64,000 nt of DNA from Zantedeschia hybrid cultivar (taxonomy: Eukaryota; Streptophyta; Magnoliopsida; Alismatales; Araceae), in the NCBI GenBank assembly GCA_030544215.1, contig JARZZO010000002.1, forward strand, positions 81,289,150 through 81,353,149. The letters run 5' to 3'. Position 1 is the stretch's first letter. Each line of letters begins with the position of its first letter. The notes beneath the pieces are model-generated. The model searched no databases. It worked only from the letters and a program-made list of their open reading frames with translations, and was not told the DNA's origin. The translations under genes were made by a program, and so were the position numbers. This document shows positions 1 through 12,375 of this stretch, piece after piece.

Positions 1-3000
1 AGATGTCCTCAGATAGCATGCATACTTCATGGTTACAAATATGCATGCACTTTATCTAGGACCTATGAGCCAAAGTGTATGTTCCTATTGTGTTGAACAC
101 AGCTCCAAAAAGTAGTTAAGGGAGGTTGTTCAAGAATGAACTTTTGTGGATTAGTCACAGAGGTCTTAGAGAGTTGGTTAGTGGAGGGAGCTTACATCTT
201 CTGAATTTGCATGCTTGGAGTTCTTTTTGAAGATGAAATGAGTCAGGAACTGTTTGGAAAAAAGAATGGAGTGTTCATGTCCTTGGCCAGAATGCAGAAA
301 TCAGACATGAATCATCGAAGAGAATTGAGGAACTTCAGAATTTGAAATATCTGTATGATTCCTGGTCATCATTTCCGTGTATCAAGTCTCTGACGTGGAT
401 ACGGTAAGCTTGTGGCAGCCTCAAGATATTATATACAGGGTCAGCAATGGTTGGGTGAAAGAAGCAAACTTATGTGTGCACCATTTGAAGTACAAATTTC
501 ATTTTGTACAGTCGTATGGAGCAAGGAAGTTGTGATTTTCTTGGAATATATGCTCTTTGAATTTCAGTTGGCATTTACAACTGTGCTAAAGGGCAGAGTT
601 GGATTCATCTAAGTCTCGAAATTTCATGGCAAAATGAAAGAGGACAGAAATTTGATGGCTGAGTTGGATTCATCTAGAAGCCTACACATATTTGATGGCT
701 GAATAAAAGGGTAAACAAAGCACCTAGGTTTTATGATATATGATCAAGAGTGAATTATGAATATATGACAAATTCTTGCCTTTGTAAGGATCAATGAGTA
801 GTAGCTTGATAAGGTCACTTTGTCATGACTTATTGAACATATTAGCTAGGTCTAGTTCATAGTCCTAAATTAGTCATAAGGAAGTGATCAGCATCTTAAC
901 CTTACATTAAACTCATTTATCGGTGTTGTGTCCTTTAAACAGTTGGCAGATAGTAGGGGCTACCTTTTTTTCTATGGCATCAATCCTGAGTTGAACTTTT
1001 TTGGGTCAGGTGGCACAATGACCAAGTATTTATAGCTCGTCCTTTAGGGAGTGCATTCAAATTCGAGGGTCCCAATATGGGGGGATGTTCTGCACAAACA
1101 GTGATAATCTTGCCTTTCTTGAACGACTGGTATCCCACTGCAAGGTAGCAGTCCTTCCTCCATGGGCTCCGCCTCCTCAGAGAATACAAGGGAATAAGCC
1201 CATACGACGGTACAAGTCTCTAGGATAAATCTCCTTTTTGTAAGCTACAGAAAGTAAGATTTGATGCTAAGACCTCCCCCTTGTGGGTGTGGCCCAGCCA
1301 TTGGCTTGTTGGCCTGAGTTGTAAGTTGGTAGCAGGCAGAAGGCCTATGCCTTGAAACAATTTTGGCTTTTGAGGTGTAACCGATAAGGAATCTATAGTG
1401 GGAGTCAGCTGAGGTGAACTACATGGACAGATATGTGGAGAGAACAAGAAATGTCAAGAATGTGAGGTTTTTGAGGTGTGCGTTTCCTCTGACAAAGTCG
1501 TGGCCTAAAGACATTAGCAATTAAGAAGCATATTTTATTAGTGTAGAAGGCAAGGACTTATAGAAGCTAAACTGCTTGAAAGAACAAAGTTGGAAATTTT
1601 GATCGTTGAGAACAGCTTTCTGTTAACGTCATATGGTATCATTGACTTCTCCATGCAAATTTTGGTTATTGAATTTTTTTTTTATCAGTTGTTTCTGAAG
1701 GAGGAGGATGATTGATTTGATCCGAGCTATAAGTTTGGTCATACTATAGTTCTCAGGGACAGTGGCCATGATGAAGCCTGGTTTGCCATTGACAACATAA
1801 GTTTGGTCATATTATGCTGATAGAGACAAGATGGCGGTGATGAATCTGGTCTGCCACCGCGACTTCTATTTCAGTAGACTTGTTAAAAAAACACTTTTGG
1901 AAAATTGGTTGTCATGGAAAGATAGGTTGTGATAATGCCCTATTGTGAATATATTAAGCAATACAGTTTAGTTTGCTTTCTAGATTCTCTTTGGCAAGCA
2001 GATGAAAATGTGTCTCGAAGGGACTTCAATGAGGCTGTTGTTTAAGATTGCACAGACAGTGGTAAGAAATGCATGAAAATGTGTCTCCTAGCCCTAGCCA
2101 CTGCCGGTCGCCTCCGCTCTGCCCGCCATCGTCGCCGGTCGCGTGCTCTGCCCGCCATCGTCGCCGTCCGCTCGGCCCGCCGTAGTCATCGGTCCCACCC
2201 GCCATTGTCGCCGATCTCAGCGGTGTCCGCTCGGCCCACCGTAGTCGTCGGTCGCATCCGCTTGTCCCGCCATTGTCGCCGGTCTCGTCCGCTCGGCCCG
2301 CCATCGTGCTCGCCCACCGGCCACCGGCCATTCTCCTTTCCACGGCCACTGGCCATCCTCGTTTCCACGGCCCACTGCAGGTATAATTTTTTAAAAATCT
2401 AGATGCTCGTATACCTTATTTTAGGCTTAGGGCATGGTTGAATGGATCAAATGTGTCACTATGTGCATCTACTTTACATGCACTCCTGGGAATCAGGGGT
2501 CCTATCATCCAAGTTTGATGGGGAAAAATGCAAGGCAGGGTCGGAAGCGGATTAGGCTAGAACTCTTTTAATTAACAAAAGTATTTCAAATAACATGTAT
2601 TCAACTTCTATTGGACCAGTCACTTACATATTTACCACCGTCTCCAATAAATTCTGTTGCATGCGGAGAAAAAATTTAATACTTAAACTCACAATTTGCC
2701 TATCTATTTTCATCTCCAAACAGGGGTTTAGACTCACAACAGCATGGACAAAACTAAATTGCAAAATTATTGGCTGACCAGAGGTTAGAACCAATTAATA
2801 GGTCATGGCATGCTTACCAAATCATAAATTCAAGTGATGTTTTGAAGGCGGGAAGGCAGTTCAAAATTAAATTTACGACTTTGAGGTTATCCGTCGACAA
2901 TTATCAATAATAATTAGTCGATACTCTGCCATCATGTTGATGTGGCCTTGTCAGATTTTGACAGCTTGCTATGTATGGCTGTGATCCCATGAAAGATATA

Positions 3001-3388
3001 TATGAACGATAAGAGCAAAAGACATTTAAGTTAATGTAGCTGTCAGAAATTAACATGACAGTTGGATGTGTAACTGTTTTGTTCAAGTTACTAATAGATA
3101 TGAATGGTCTGATCCCTAGACTTGTAACCATGGTTTAGGACTACAATTAACTTCTGCTTCTCTGTTATACTGAAAGAAAAAGGAAGAGGTGCAGATCTAT
3201 GTCGCTTTGGATTACATCTTGAGACATAGATGGTGTGGACAAACAGAAAAAAGGGTTGAAAACATTGGTGCTTCTTCCTTTGTATAAATCCTCCTTAATT
3301 TATTTCTTGTATGTGAAACATTAAAAAAATGTGAATTGAATCTACTGAATGTTCATATAGATCTTTTGAAATGCAGAAGAAAAGACTA
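1..3388. other. Gene-free left flank
   Basis: No convincing exon was found on either strand. Reading frames here are short and lack recognisable domains. At about 2090-2360 there is a GC-rich block of imperfect tandem units built on CGCCATCGTCGCCGGTC; open frames in it on both strands come from base composition and are not genes. The stretch at about 1000-1190 has a weak resemblance to a tRNA-derived SINE but no target duplication was seen. Confidence 0.5.
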
Positions 3389-3396
3389 GTCATTAG

Positions 3397-3589
3397 CAGT
3401 GGCGGATGCAGTATTCTGGATTTTTTCAAATTTATTGGCTTAACTTAAAATAATTTAGTTTGACACCCCACTGACCTAACTCAAGACTCTACTGACTCAA
3501 CTTAAGAATTCATATGACCTAGTCTAAGATCCTATCAATTGAACCATATTTATGACTTAATATCCGAATGACCTGCATCCGCGCCACTG
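3397..3589. mobile_element. hAT-type MITE, 193 bp, with 8-bp target duplication
   Basis: The element begins CAGTGGCGGATGCAG and ends CTGCATCCGCGCCACTG, an inverted repeat with one extra base on the right side. It is flanked by a perfect 8-bp direct repeat GTCATTAG (3389-3396 and 3590-3597). An 8-bp duplication together with CAGTGGCGGA-type ends is the signature of hAT superfamily elements. There is no coding capacity, so it is non-autonomous. The element at 11948-12375 has nearly the same ends. Confidence 0.9.
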
Positions 3590-3597
3590 GTCATTAG

Positions 3598-5077
3598 CAG
3601 CTTATAAGTTTATCCACTGATAGTACACAGCATCTGTCACAAACTTCTGAGCCAAATGATGCTGAGGACATTTCAGGATGATTGATGCTGCAGTCACCTC
3701 TTTTCATTTTGAGAGTTATTAGTCAAAATTAAGGTTCATTAGCTGGTGTGTGCTGTCTTGCGAATACAACTCATTAGTGGAAAATATGGAGAGCACTGAT
3801 TTGGATAAAATCTATCTCCCCCCTGTTGAAAGAAGGGATCTTTTCCATCTCTGAAGCTTTAGTTCAAACCTCTTGACCAAAGGACACCAATCAGAACATT
3901 TAATCTTCTTGGGAGTGAGATCGATGGCAAAATGAGTGAATTCTGCTTCTAAGGTCCATCATGTCCACCACATATTGTGCTTCCATTGGCTCAAGTGAAG
4001 TAGGGCACTTGCTGTTTGCACCATCCACCACCCAACAATGGTTAGGTAGGATACCATTGGCACGCCATCATTGGCTCAATGCCAGTGGTGGCAATGCACA
4101 CTTCCTTGTCTGGTTGGCCTTTCCTTCTTTGTTTCTTTCTTTCCCTCCTTTCCTTTTCTCATCTTCCTTTCTCTCCTTTGTTCCTTTGTTTCTTCTTTTC
4201 TTCTCCTCTTCCTCTTCATTTATGTGCCTTTTGCTGGCCCATGAGGTCACTGTTGATCATTTGTCAATGGTGGGCCCTATGCTGCGATTGGGGATATATC
4301 CGAGATGCATTCCTCTGCAACCCAGTCCCTGCACTTTGGTACACGCTCACTCACTTGGGATAGGAGTAGATCTGACACTTTGCCTATCATGGCTTAGCAA
4401 ATCACCGATTTACCCTGCATCCATGTGAGTGGTGATGTACTGATGTGCCGAGGATTTCATTCAGTTTATGCATACCCCAAAGTTTTTGGGGGGGAGGGGG
4501 GGGAGCGGGGAGTCGTATTCTTTTCTCTTTCTTTTCTTTCTTTTTTCCATTTCCTCTTCTGTTTTTCTTCCTTTTCTCCTCCTCTTCTTTTCGTGGACTG
4601 TTTGTGCTTAGCATTTGTAGTTTTGAGGGGCAAAAGTGTTCTTTTTATTTCCAACATTTCAGTTGTCATTGGTTGCCTACAAAAGAAACGAAAGTGGTAT
4701 TTTTTTTTATTTTTTTTTTGGGGGGGGGAGGGGGGGGGGGGGGGGGGGGGGGGGGGAAGGAAGTTGAACTTTTGTAATTGGTGTTCTATTGTGTTGTCCC
4801 CCCTAGCATGCTGGGCAGTTTACCTGATATACTTGCATGTCTGGCCTAGGAGCTGCCCCCAGCCCCTGTCACTCTGTTGGTTCCCGGTATGCTTGGGTGT
4901 CTGGCTCGTAAGCTGCCCCCAGCCTCTGTCGGGATTTCCTGCGGGTACTATCCCATCTCAGAAATTAGTGTTCTATTGCCTTTGCTGAAAAAGTAGTTCT
5001 TTGCATACCCTTATTTACATAAGTCATCATTACATAAGTTGTCATATCATTGTGAAAATTCTGCTGATTTATTGCAG
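3598..5077. other. Low-complexity gene-free stretch with homopurine/homopyrimidine tracts
   Basis: Holds a pyrimidine-rich run (about 4110-4220 and 4515-4585), G-runs at about 4490-4510 and a very long G-tract at about 4721-4757. An imperfect direct duplication of about 63 bp lies at 4830-4935 (core AGCTGCCCCCAGCC repeated). Open frames here are translations of these tracts. No gene was recognised. Confidence 0.6.
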
Positions 5078-7569
5078 ATGAAGGGTGACCTCCAAGATAT
5101 TGCCAAGAATGAGGAACCTTTGGAATGGGCTTCATATTGGAAACCTAATGTTACAATTAATCTAGTTGAAGACTTTACAAGGTATGCTACCTTTTGATAT
5201 TTGGTGCCAGTCTATTTAAAGAAAACAAGAAAGATGTGCTAACCTATTCTATGACAAAAGTTAAAAAGTTGATTTGTTGTATAACATGCAAGCTGGTGTT
5301 CCTGAGCGGCAACTCATCATTGGACAAAGACTTTCATCCTGTCCAAGTTTGCGTTGCCTGGGAAATTGTGTTCTGAGGATCTTATGGATGATGTCTTGAT
5401 CTGCTATTCTACATTTTCACTCTTGAACATAAAGGATTCTTGTTTTATTTACGTTTTCATTCATGAACCGTAGGGATTCCTGTTTTATTCATCTTATTGC
5501 TGCCCTGTGTCATTTATCAACAAAGAGAATACCTGTCAATTTGAGTAGAAAGCAGTTTTTGTTCTCATTCTAAAACAGTTTGGGCATATTTTTTTCATTA
5601 ATTACCAATTCATTTTTTCATTAATTATCAATTCAATTGTACATGTGCGACCTGTCCATTGTGAATGACTTACGATATTGGCTAAAGTTAAGAGTGCTGG
5701 ATTTGGTTCTAAAAGCTGGATGACAGGCCAGTGCAGATTTGAATCCCTTAGAGGCATACTATGTCTTAGAAGCTCCTTTCTCTCTGAGTAACTCATTAAA
5801 ATAAACAAAATAATCTGTTATTGGTTGAGGGCTTGCAGTTTCCCCTCTGATTAATACATAGAAATGAAAAGATGATGCATTGAAAGAGAGCAGTTCTTAA
5901 AAGAACAAGGCCAACTGATATATAAAGATGATAAATCAACGTGCATTCTCCTAAATCGACAACAGGAGACTTCAAGAAAGGAACTTCCTCCACCATCTAC
6001 ATCTCCAAACAAGGTAGAGCCTTTTGGATTCTCAGTTACACCTGCTCGAGGCCAGGCGTCCATCAGTTGGATGGTTTTCCCTTTGGCAATCACTAGGCCA
6101 TAAGTATATTTAAACAAACCTTCCAGGGAGAATCATAAAACACCAGTGATCCTTCCAAAATGTCAGTATCCTCCACTTCCAATTTGATAAGACATGGAAG
6201 CCGAGAAGAGTCTGTTGTGTTAATATTAGTTCTCCAAAATGGTGAAGTTAAGAATCACTGATCTGAAGACAGCCACCATATATAAAGATCTACAGTACTT
6301 TTCCTTCGAAACAAAAGCTCAACCCCCCCCCCCCCCCATGCAACCCCCCACCAAGAGAGAGAGAGAGAGAGAGAACAACAGCCACACACACACACACACA
6401 AAAACAGACAAACAACGTACAAGGAGGGAGAGAGAAAGCGTCAACATTTCTTACCACAGGCTTGAGAGTGTTGGCGGTAGACTGGTAGGTAGGAAGTAGC
6501 CAAATATGGTTGGATTGTTTTTGAAGAATGCATATCAACCACGACCAGCTGCGAGTGATTTAGCTTTGCATCCTTCAAGATGCTGACCAAACTTATTTGT
6601 TAATTTCACCCCAACCCTGCAGTCTAATGGTTCCATGAAGTGGGACTTTGTATAGAACTGGGAGCACCTGCAACCAAAAACACTTGCATGGTTCTCAAGT
6701 CTGCACTATTTTTTTTTTGAAGCAGATGGTACCAGATATTCGTTAATGTGACAAGGTGTAATGCAAGTGAAAACCGGAATCTAAAGTATAAACTCTCCCC
6801 CTGAAAAGAGTCCTCCATGCATAATGCTTCTGTAGAAGGAACTTGTCCATATACGAAAGGTTTTTCCCCAAACAGGAAATTTCTATGTGCATGCCGCACA
6901 AGATGCTGTGTTGAAATTTACCTACAAAGATTGCACAAAATGCTAGAGTTATACCCATAGGTCCCTCCAAAAGCAGCGAGCAATTATATGATATGGTGCA
7001 TGGAGGTCGCTGGTTATTCATGAATCTTGCTTCTTGGTTCCAAGATCTGCTTGTTCCTCTTTCCCCAAATGGCAAACTGTTGAATGCACAGTAAGCCACT
7101 CTAGTCGCTTATCACCTCTGATGTTCCATGATCTCCGCCAATGCAATGCCAGGCTTTCCATAAGTACAAACTCTTTTCAAATTGTTTGTTTCTTTGAAAA
7201 TGAATTTTCTTTTCTTTGGAAAGTGATTTTTGAAAATTTTATTGCTGAATTCATGGATGTCTTATGATTCTTCAGCTAGGAGAATTTGATTTGTTTATGT
7301 TGTAACCTGCGCATCTCAATGCCATAGCGCTGTTCAATTATAACATAGCTCTTTCCCATGTATTTCATCTCTTTTGGCTAGCATCAAAAGCTGTTTTAGG
7401 TTTAGTTTATGTTTAGTGCTTTTCAAATTCATTTCCAGCACCACTTTTTTTAAAAAAAAAAAAATCAGTTCCAACATTTTTTTTGGGATCTCATGCAAAC
7501 TTCCTAATTCTTGTTTTGCATTTTTTTGCAGATATCCCAAGAATACTACTCCACCAAATATTGCTGGCC
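5078..7569 (+). pseudogene. CLPTM1: CLPTM1-family gene fragment (two exons)
   Basis: Two exon-like segments join in frame. Exon A is 5078-5181 after ATTGCAG and before GTATGC; it encodes MKGDLQDIAKNEEPLEWASY followed by WKPNVTINLVEDFT. Exon B starts at 7532 after TTTTTTGCAG and encodes RYPKNTTPPNIAG. The joined string matches the conserved WKPNVTINLVxDFTRYPxNxxPPNIAP segment of CLPTM1 (cleft lip and palate transmembrane protein 1 family, multi-pass membrane proteins). The phase-2 junction (AG + A) is consistent. After PPNIA the reading departs from the family and reaches a stop about 30 bases on. No upstream N-terminal exon and no downstream membrane-spanning exon was found. It is most likely a truncated relic, though an unusually split real gene cannot be excluded. 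Confidence 0.7.
5182..7531. other. Intron-like stretch between the two CLPTM1-type exons
   Basis: No further exon was recognised. The stretch has simple repeats: a C-run at about 6325-6337, (GA)n at about 6355-6374 and (CA)n at about 6384-6400. Confidence 0.5.
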
Positions 7570-8329
7570 GTATCCATGATTTATGTGTTTTGCATTTATA
7601 GTGTACCCCTAAAGAGTTTACCCGCCAAAGTGGAGGGTCTGCCTATCTTATTTGTCATGTATTATTGAAAAAAAAAAAGTTTTTTGTTGAGAGACTCTTA
7701 AACCCTTTTTAACATCGTCTTTTTCCCATTTCGGTTTCTGGATCTCGTGGTAAGATCAAATCAAGAAAGACTTCTTTAAAACACCATCATGCATATTCAT
7801 TAAGTTAACAGGACATGTGCAGTGAGCAAGTTTAATTGGATAATTTTTGAGCCATTCGATTCTGAAACTTAATAAACTTGAAAAACTTTGATTTGTTGGT
7901 ATTTTAGAGGCTTATTATGCAGCTGAGTTTTCCATGGAAGAAGTTCAGCCTCAGATAGGCTCTGTGCTTGTGTCCCTTGATAAATGGGCTGTTTTTTTTT
8001 TAACACAATGTTGCAGTTCATGAAAACATTTTATCAAATGCATTTCAGGCTTTTTGGCATCCGTATCGTTGGCCTCTGTTGAGGAAAACATTTCCTCATA
8101 ATGGTGTTGGCATAAGTGGATGTATTTTTTTTGGCATAATGGTGTTTATATGTGGATGTATTTTTTTTGTCATTTTATGAATGTGTTTATTTGAAAGTGT
8201 GAATGTGTTTATTTGTACATGTTGATGTGTTTTTGTATATGTTTGTAAGTACAAATCTGTATATACAGGAAAAATATATAATTTATTAATTTAATATTTT
8301 AATTTTTTTTTATCTTAGTAACTATTTGT
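7570..8329. other. AT-rich stretch without recognised gene
   Basis: T-rich DNA leading into the CACTA terminal repeats. It could be the 3' non-coding part of the truncated CACTA element, but no coding segment of its transposase was seen. Confidence 0.4.
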
Positions 8330-8879
8330 CAGCGATTTTATAGCCGTCGACAAATAATATTTGTCCACGGCTACTGTCAGAGAAAAAGTTTTGTCAGCGG
8401 CTTCAAAGCCGTCGACAAATACTATTTGTCAGCGGCTTACCTCGCTGACAAAACTATTTGTCAGCGGCTTTCAAGCCGTCGACAAATACTATTTGTCAGC
8501 GGCTAAGGTTAGCCGAGGACATATGCGCTATTTGTCAGCGGTTAACCTCCGTGCACATAGGTTGTATATGTCAGCGGCTTTACCTAGCCGCTGACATGTG
8601 TTATATGTCAGCGGCTACTGTGTGTAGACATATAATGGATATGTCAGCGGTTTTAAGTAGCCGCTGACATATGTGTTATATGTCAGCGGCTGCTCTGTGT
8701 AGACATATTTAGTATATGTCAGCGGCTTTATGGTAGCCGTTGACAAATATATGCCAACGGGGCTTTTGTCCACGGCTTTGTCAGCGGCTGGAAAGCCGTT
8801 GACATAAGTATTTGTCAGCGGCTGTTGAGGGTTTGTCAGCGGCTTTTAGCCGCTGACAAATGCTGTTTTTCTTGTAGTG
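8330..8879. mobile_element. CACTA (En/Spm) transposon 3' terminus with subterminal repeats
   Basis: The block ends GCTGTTTTTCTTGTAGTG; its reverse complement begins CACTACAAGAAAAACAGC, the standard CACTA end. About a dozen copies of a TTTGTCAGCGGC or ATATGTCAGCGGC motif precede it, many paired as small palindromes (for example TTTGTCAGCGGC / GCCGCTGACAAA at about 8832-8860). Dense subterminal repeats of this type bind CACTA transposase. No matching CACTACAAG end was found upstream, so only one end is present. It abuts the RNase H part of a Copia element at 8880. Confidence 0.88.
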
Positions 8880-9274
8880 AGAGCTGTATCTTGGGCTTCA
8901 AAGAAGCAGGCTACTACAGTACTATCCTCTACGGAGGCAGAGTATATTGCAGCAGCATCAACAGTGTGTCAAACCATATGGATTCGACGCATACTTGAAG
9001 ATTTGTAGCTACCCCAAGATGAAGCTACTATAATTTTTTGTGACAACAAATCTGCAATATCATTGACAAAAAATCCGATTTTTCACGGGCGTACCAAACA
9101 TGTGGAGATCCGACATCACTTCATTCGTGAAGTTGCATCTACGGGGTTGATTGACATGAAGCATTGCAAAACATAAGATCAACTTGCAGATATAATGACA
9201 AAAGCCTCGTCTTATGACAAACTTTGTCATTTCCGTCATCTTCTTGGTGTAAATGATTTTGCATCAAGGGAGAA
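8880..9274 (+). pseudogene. Copia retrotransposon RNase H remnant
   Basis: The + frame reads AVSWASKKQATTVLSSTEAE, then YIAAASTVCQTIWIRRILED, a stop, and further on IIFCDNKSAISLTKNPIFHG, RTKHVEIRHHFIRE and, after another stop, DQLADIMTKA. These are the conserved motifs of the Ty1/Copia RNase H domain (STEAEY, CDNKSA, RTKHIxxxxHFIRE, QLADxxTK). At least two in-frame stops show that it is dead. The 5' side is cut off by the CACTA terminus. A purine-rich tract AAGGGAGAA (9266-9274) lies directly before the LTR, as expected for second-strand priming. Confidence 0.9.
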
Positions 9275-9670
9275 TGTTGGTTAGTGATGCAAGAATCACG
9301 GAGTCTTTTACCTAGTCTTTAGGAGATATTTTTCCCAGTATGTTAGTGGGGAGACTCACGTCTTTATTCACGTTTCCACTAGTGTCTCACGTATTATGAA
9401 TATTTCCACATGTTCTTCTGTTTCAGTTATGTTTTTCATAGGTTATGTTGATCATGGTTCCAGGCACGTTTTTGGGCAATTTACTACTTGTAACTTTGCC
9501 TATTTAAAGGCCCAAACATATGAATATAATTAAGGGATTTTATGGGTCTGTGCTCTGGATACTAATTTGCTACTTGCTCTGTTCTATCATCGTTTGTGTT
9601 TTCTGTTCTGTTGCAGCAGTGTTGTGCAGGTGCTCTCTGTAGAGGCAACCTTGCAGTGACGACTCCAACA
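9275..9670 (+). repeat. 3' LTR of the Copia element
   Basis: The segment begins TGTTGG and ends CCAACA, a perfect 6-bp inverted repeat with the usual TG...CA ends, and starts directly after the polypurine tract. Length is 396 bp. A TATTTAAAG box at about 9500 could be the LTR promoter. The 5' partner LTR is absent from the window. Confidence 0.85.
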
Positions 9671-11947
9671 GCTGTATTGGATTTGGATCCTTGGGGATGC
9701 AAATGGCCCGGATTCAGATGTAAGAAGATGTGACTTTAGGATAACCAGGCTCAGACGTTAATAATTAGTGAGAAAATCACATTGTCAATTATCTTATATA
9801 TGCAATTTAATTCGAAGATATTTATGTCTATAAAATTCTCTACTATGCATATCGATTTAGAAAGAATGTAAATGGATCGAATAATTAAGTTATACCTATT
9901 ACCTCATTTATTATGCATGCCGATTAAAACTATCATAATTTAATCTTTGCAAACCTTATACTTCTTTTCTTCTATCTTTCTCACCTTTAAGCATCTCTCC
10001 ACTTTCAATTGCCATCTTTTAATTTCAACGAATAATACACCAACCAAAGGGGTCACCACTCACTAGTTGTCAGCTTGCTCCTGGACCGTAGTCCGGAGAA
10101 AATGCTGCGGCAAAGTTTCTGAGCCGAGCATGCATGTGATTTTAATCCTTTTACTAATTATTGCATGCTGCAGTCACGTAAGGCTGTTGTCGAATATTCG
10201 AATACATGCATGGTTGCTCGTGCTGTTATTATTGAAAAAAGATTCTTTCACTACACACATTTAGATCGGAGTTCAGCATTATTAAGAAGGAGAAGACTCA
10301 AGTATTTGCCAATTTTTAGAATTATATGAAATTTTTTTTACAATGTTCGACCATTCTCCTCCTCTCAATATTACTGGATTCCGATCCAAACGTGTACTTA
10401 GATAATTTCCTCTCATTATTATTCCCTTCTCAGGGTCAAGAGAAGCATTTATCAATGCTACAATGGTAAGATATCACAACTGCAACCATTATTTGATCAC
10501 CGATCCAAACGACAGACGAGTAATAAGTTTCGCTATAACGTTTGTGAGATAATGTAGGAACCATGCATCATTTAATCTTGTGGTTGTTTATTGCAGCTGC
10601 ATTAGTATCATTAATTACTCTTAGATAAGATAGTATTGTAATTTGTAAAGGTACTTCTTCACATCATACATGGGGGACAATGCTGCACATAATATCCCAC
10701 TCACCACAAGGACGGGTCTAAAGATTAGAGGACAAAGATAGTGAGCGTGAGAGTATTGGAGGTAAATTTTCTGATGATCAAATTACTAGAAACATCCATG
10801 AAGCACTCATGACTGTCTAAACTAGCAGGATTTCAACTTAAAGTTCATATTTTAGACCTTTCTTACTTTCCTCATGCAAGATATGGGTAGTTAAAGATTT
10901 TACAAGTTTTTGACACTGGACTATATTCTTCGCGTTAGGTTTGGATACCCATTTGGATCCGAAATTGTGGTGCATCCCCTCCGAAATGCTTGCCAACCCT
11001 AGTCAAAAGTCTAAACTCCCGAGTCCACGCCAGACGATTTCTCCTGTTGCCATGGACTCATCGGACAGCCGACCCATGACATCCGCAGCACCGAGTGACT
11101 CCAGTAAACCGAAACGGAGAGTTAAACTCTAATTAGACTCAACCAGAACTTAAGCCTGATGAGTTCGGATTATATATAAGTCTAGCTTGAGACCATCACC
11201 CCCAACCCTAGCTATTCATCTATGGAAATTACTGTGGAATATCGATCACTGAGAGAGGCACATGAGAGAGGGGGCAGACCTGATTTACTAAGTTTTTCTC
11301 TTTGGTAAGTGACATAATTCACCGGATATGCACAATTTTGAGGTTGGCTATCCAAACCTTCTGAGTATATGGGTGTTTCCTTGTAAAACAAGAGTGACAA
11401 TGTCTTTAAGCATAATTTAACCTCAGGAAACACGGAATTCATGAGTTAGCTTTTGCACTTGGATATTGATGCAGCCGAGACAATCGCGGATTATTTTCGA
11501 ACACGGGATCCGAGAACCAATAAAAAATCTGAAGCCAAGAAGAAGGTCCGAAGCCGAGAAGGATCCAAAAGTGTAGGAAGGAGGTACCTGCGGGAAAAGA
11601 AAACTCTGTCAGCGAGGGTCTCGGCTCTCGTCACTGGAGAGCCCTCTCTGACGGTCAAGTCAGTACCCAGTTAAGAGATTATAATGATGTATTAAGAGGG
11701 GAGTAAAGGTTTAATTCCCTTACCTTTTCTGATGCATGCAGTGCTCTATTTTTTCATGGCAGGCGATGTGAGACTATTCACAGAGATAAGAATATAAGTC
11801 ACAAAAAATATCATGGGCCTCCTTCGTACTTGATGGGCCGAAAGTCTATATCTCGGCCATCCATGGGTTGGCCCGAAGATGATTAGGCTTCGGCCACTCT
11901 CAGCCCGATAGGCTATTGGGCCGCATACTTGCCGAGGGCGTCTCAAT
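9671..11947. other. Gene-free stretch, probably old transposon sequence
   Basis: No exon was recognised. At about 10930-11210 there is a mid-GC block followed by a TATATATAAG box (about 11172-11181), a pattern that fits a decayed LTR, but no element ends could be fixed. Short frames at 10941-11132 and 11453-11674 have no recognisable domain. Confidence 0.4.
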
Positions 11948-12375
11948 CAATGGCGGACGCAGCTCATTTCAATGGGGTCCCAAGATCCCACTAAAAATTT
12001 AAAATTTTATTAGAAGAGTCTTAATTTAATAAGATAAATTTCAAATTTAAGTATAAGGTGACTCCACTGAATTTTTTAGATGACCCATAGGACTCCAGTC
12101 TCACTCGAAGCTTAGTTCCATTGAATTTTTACATAGTATTATGATTATATTTATGATTTAATAAAAAAATTGTTGAGTGTATTTGGAAGAAAAAATTCTT
12201 CGTAACAAAGTGTATCAATTTTATGGGAGTATATTATTTTTAGAATAATTAAATTATATTTATGTTTATTTTTATTTTTATTTTAATATTTTTTAATATA
12301 ACAAAAATAAAATATCGATATATTTAATAATGATCCGAGTGACCCTACTGAACAAAATTTCTGCGTCCGCCACTG
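11948..12375. mobile_element. hAT-type MITE, about 428 bp
   Basis: Left end CAATGGCGGACGCAG and right end CTGCGTCCGCCACTG form a 15-bp inverted repeat with one mismatch. The ends are almost identical to those of the 193-bp element at 3397-3589. The interior is AT-rich and non-coding. The flanking 8-mers (GTCTCAAT and CTCTCGGC) agree only in part, so the target duplication has decayed or the boundary is a few bases off. Confidence 0.8.

Noticed and set aside
1000..1190. Possible SINE (GTGGCACAATGACC ... TTCGAGGGTCCC)
   Set aside because: Suggestive of pol III boxes but no known SINE body and no flanking repeat.
2026..2402. Overlapping frames on both strands in a GC-rich block
   Set aside because: They come from tandem CGCCATCGTCGCCGG-type units; several frames are open at once and none has a domain.
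4425..4988. 187-codon frame and its overlapping neighbours on both strands
   Set aside because: Translations of G- and T-runs (poly-Gly, Phe/Leu/Ser) without a domain.
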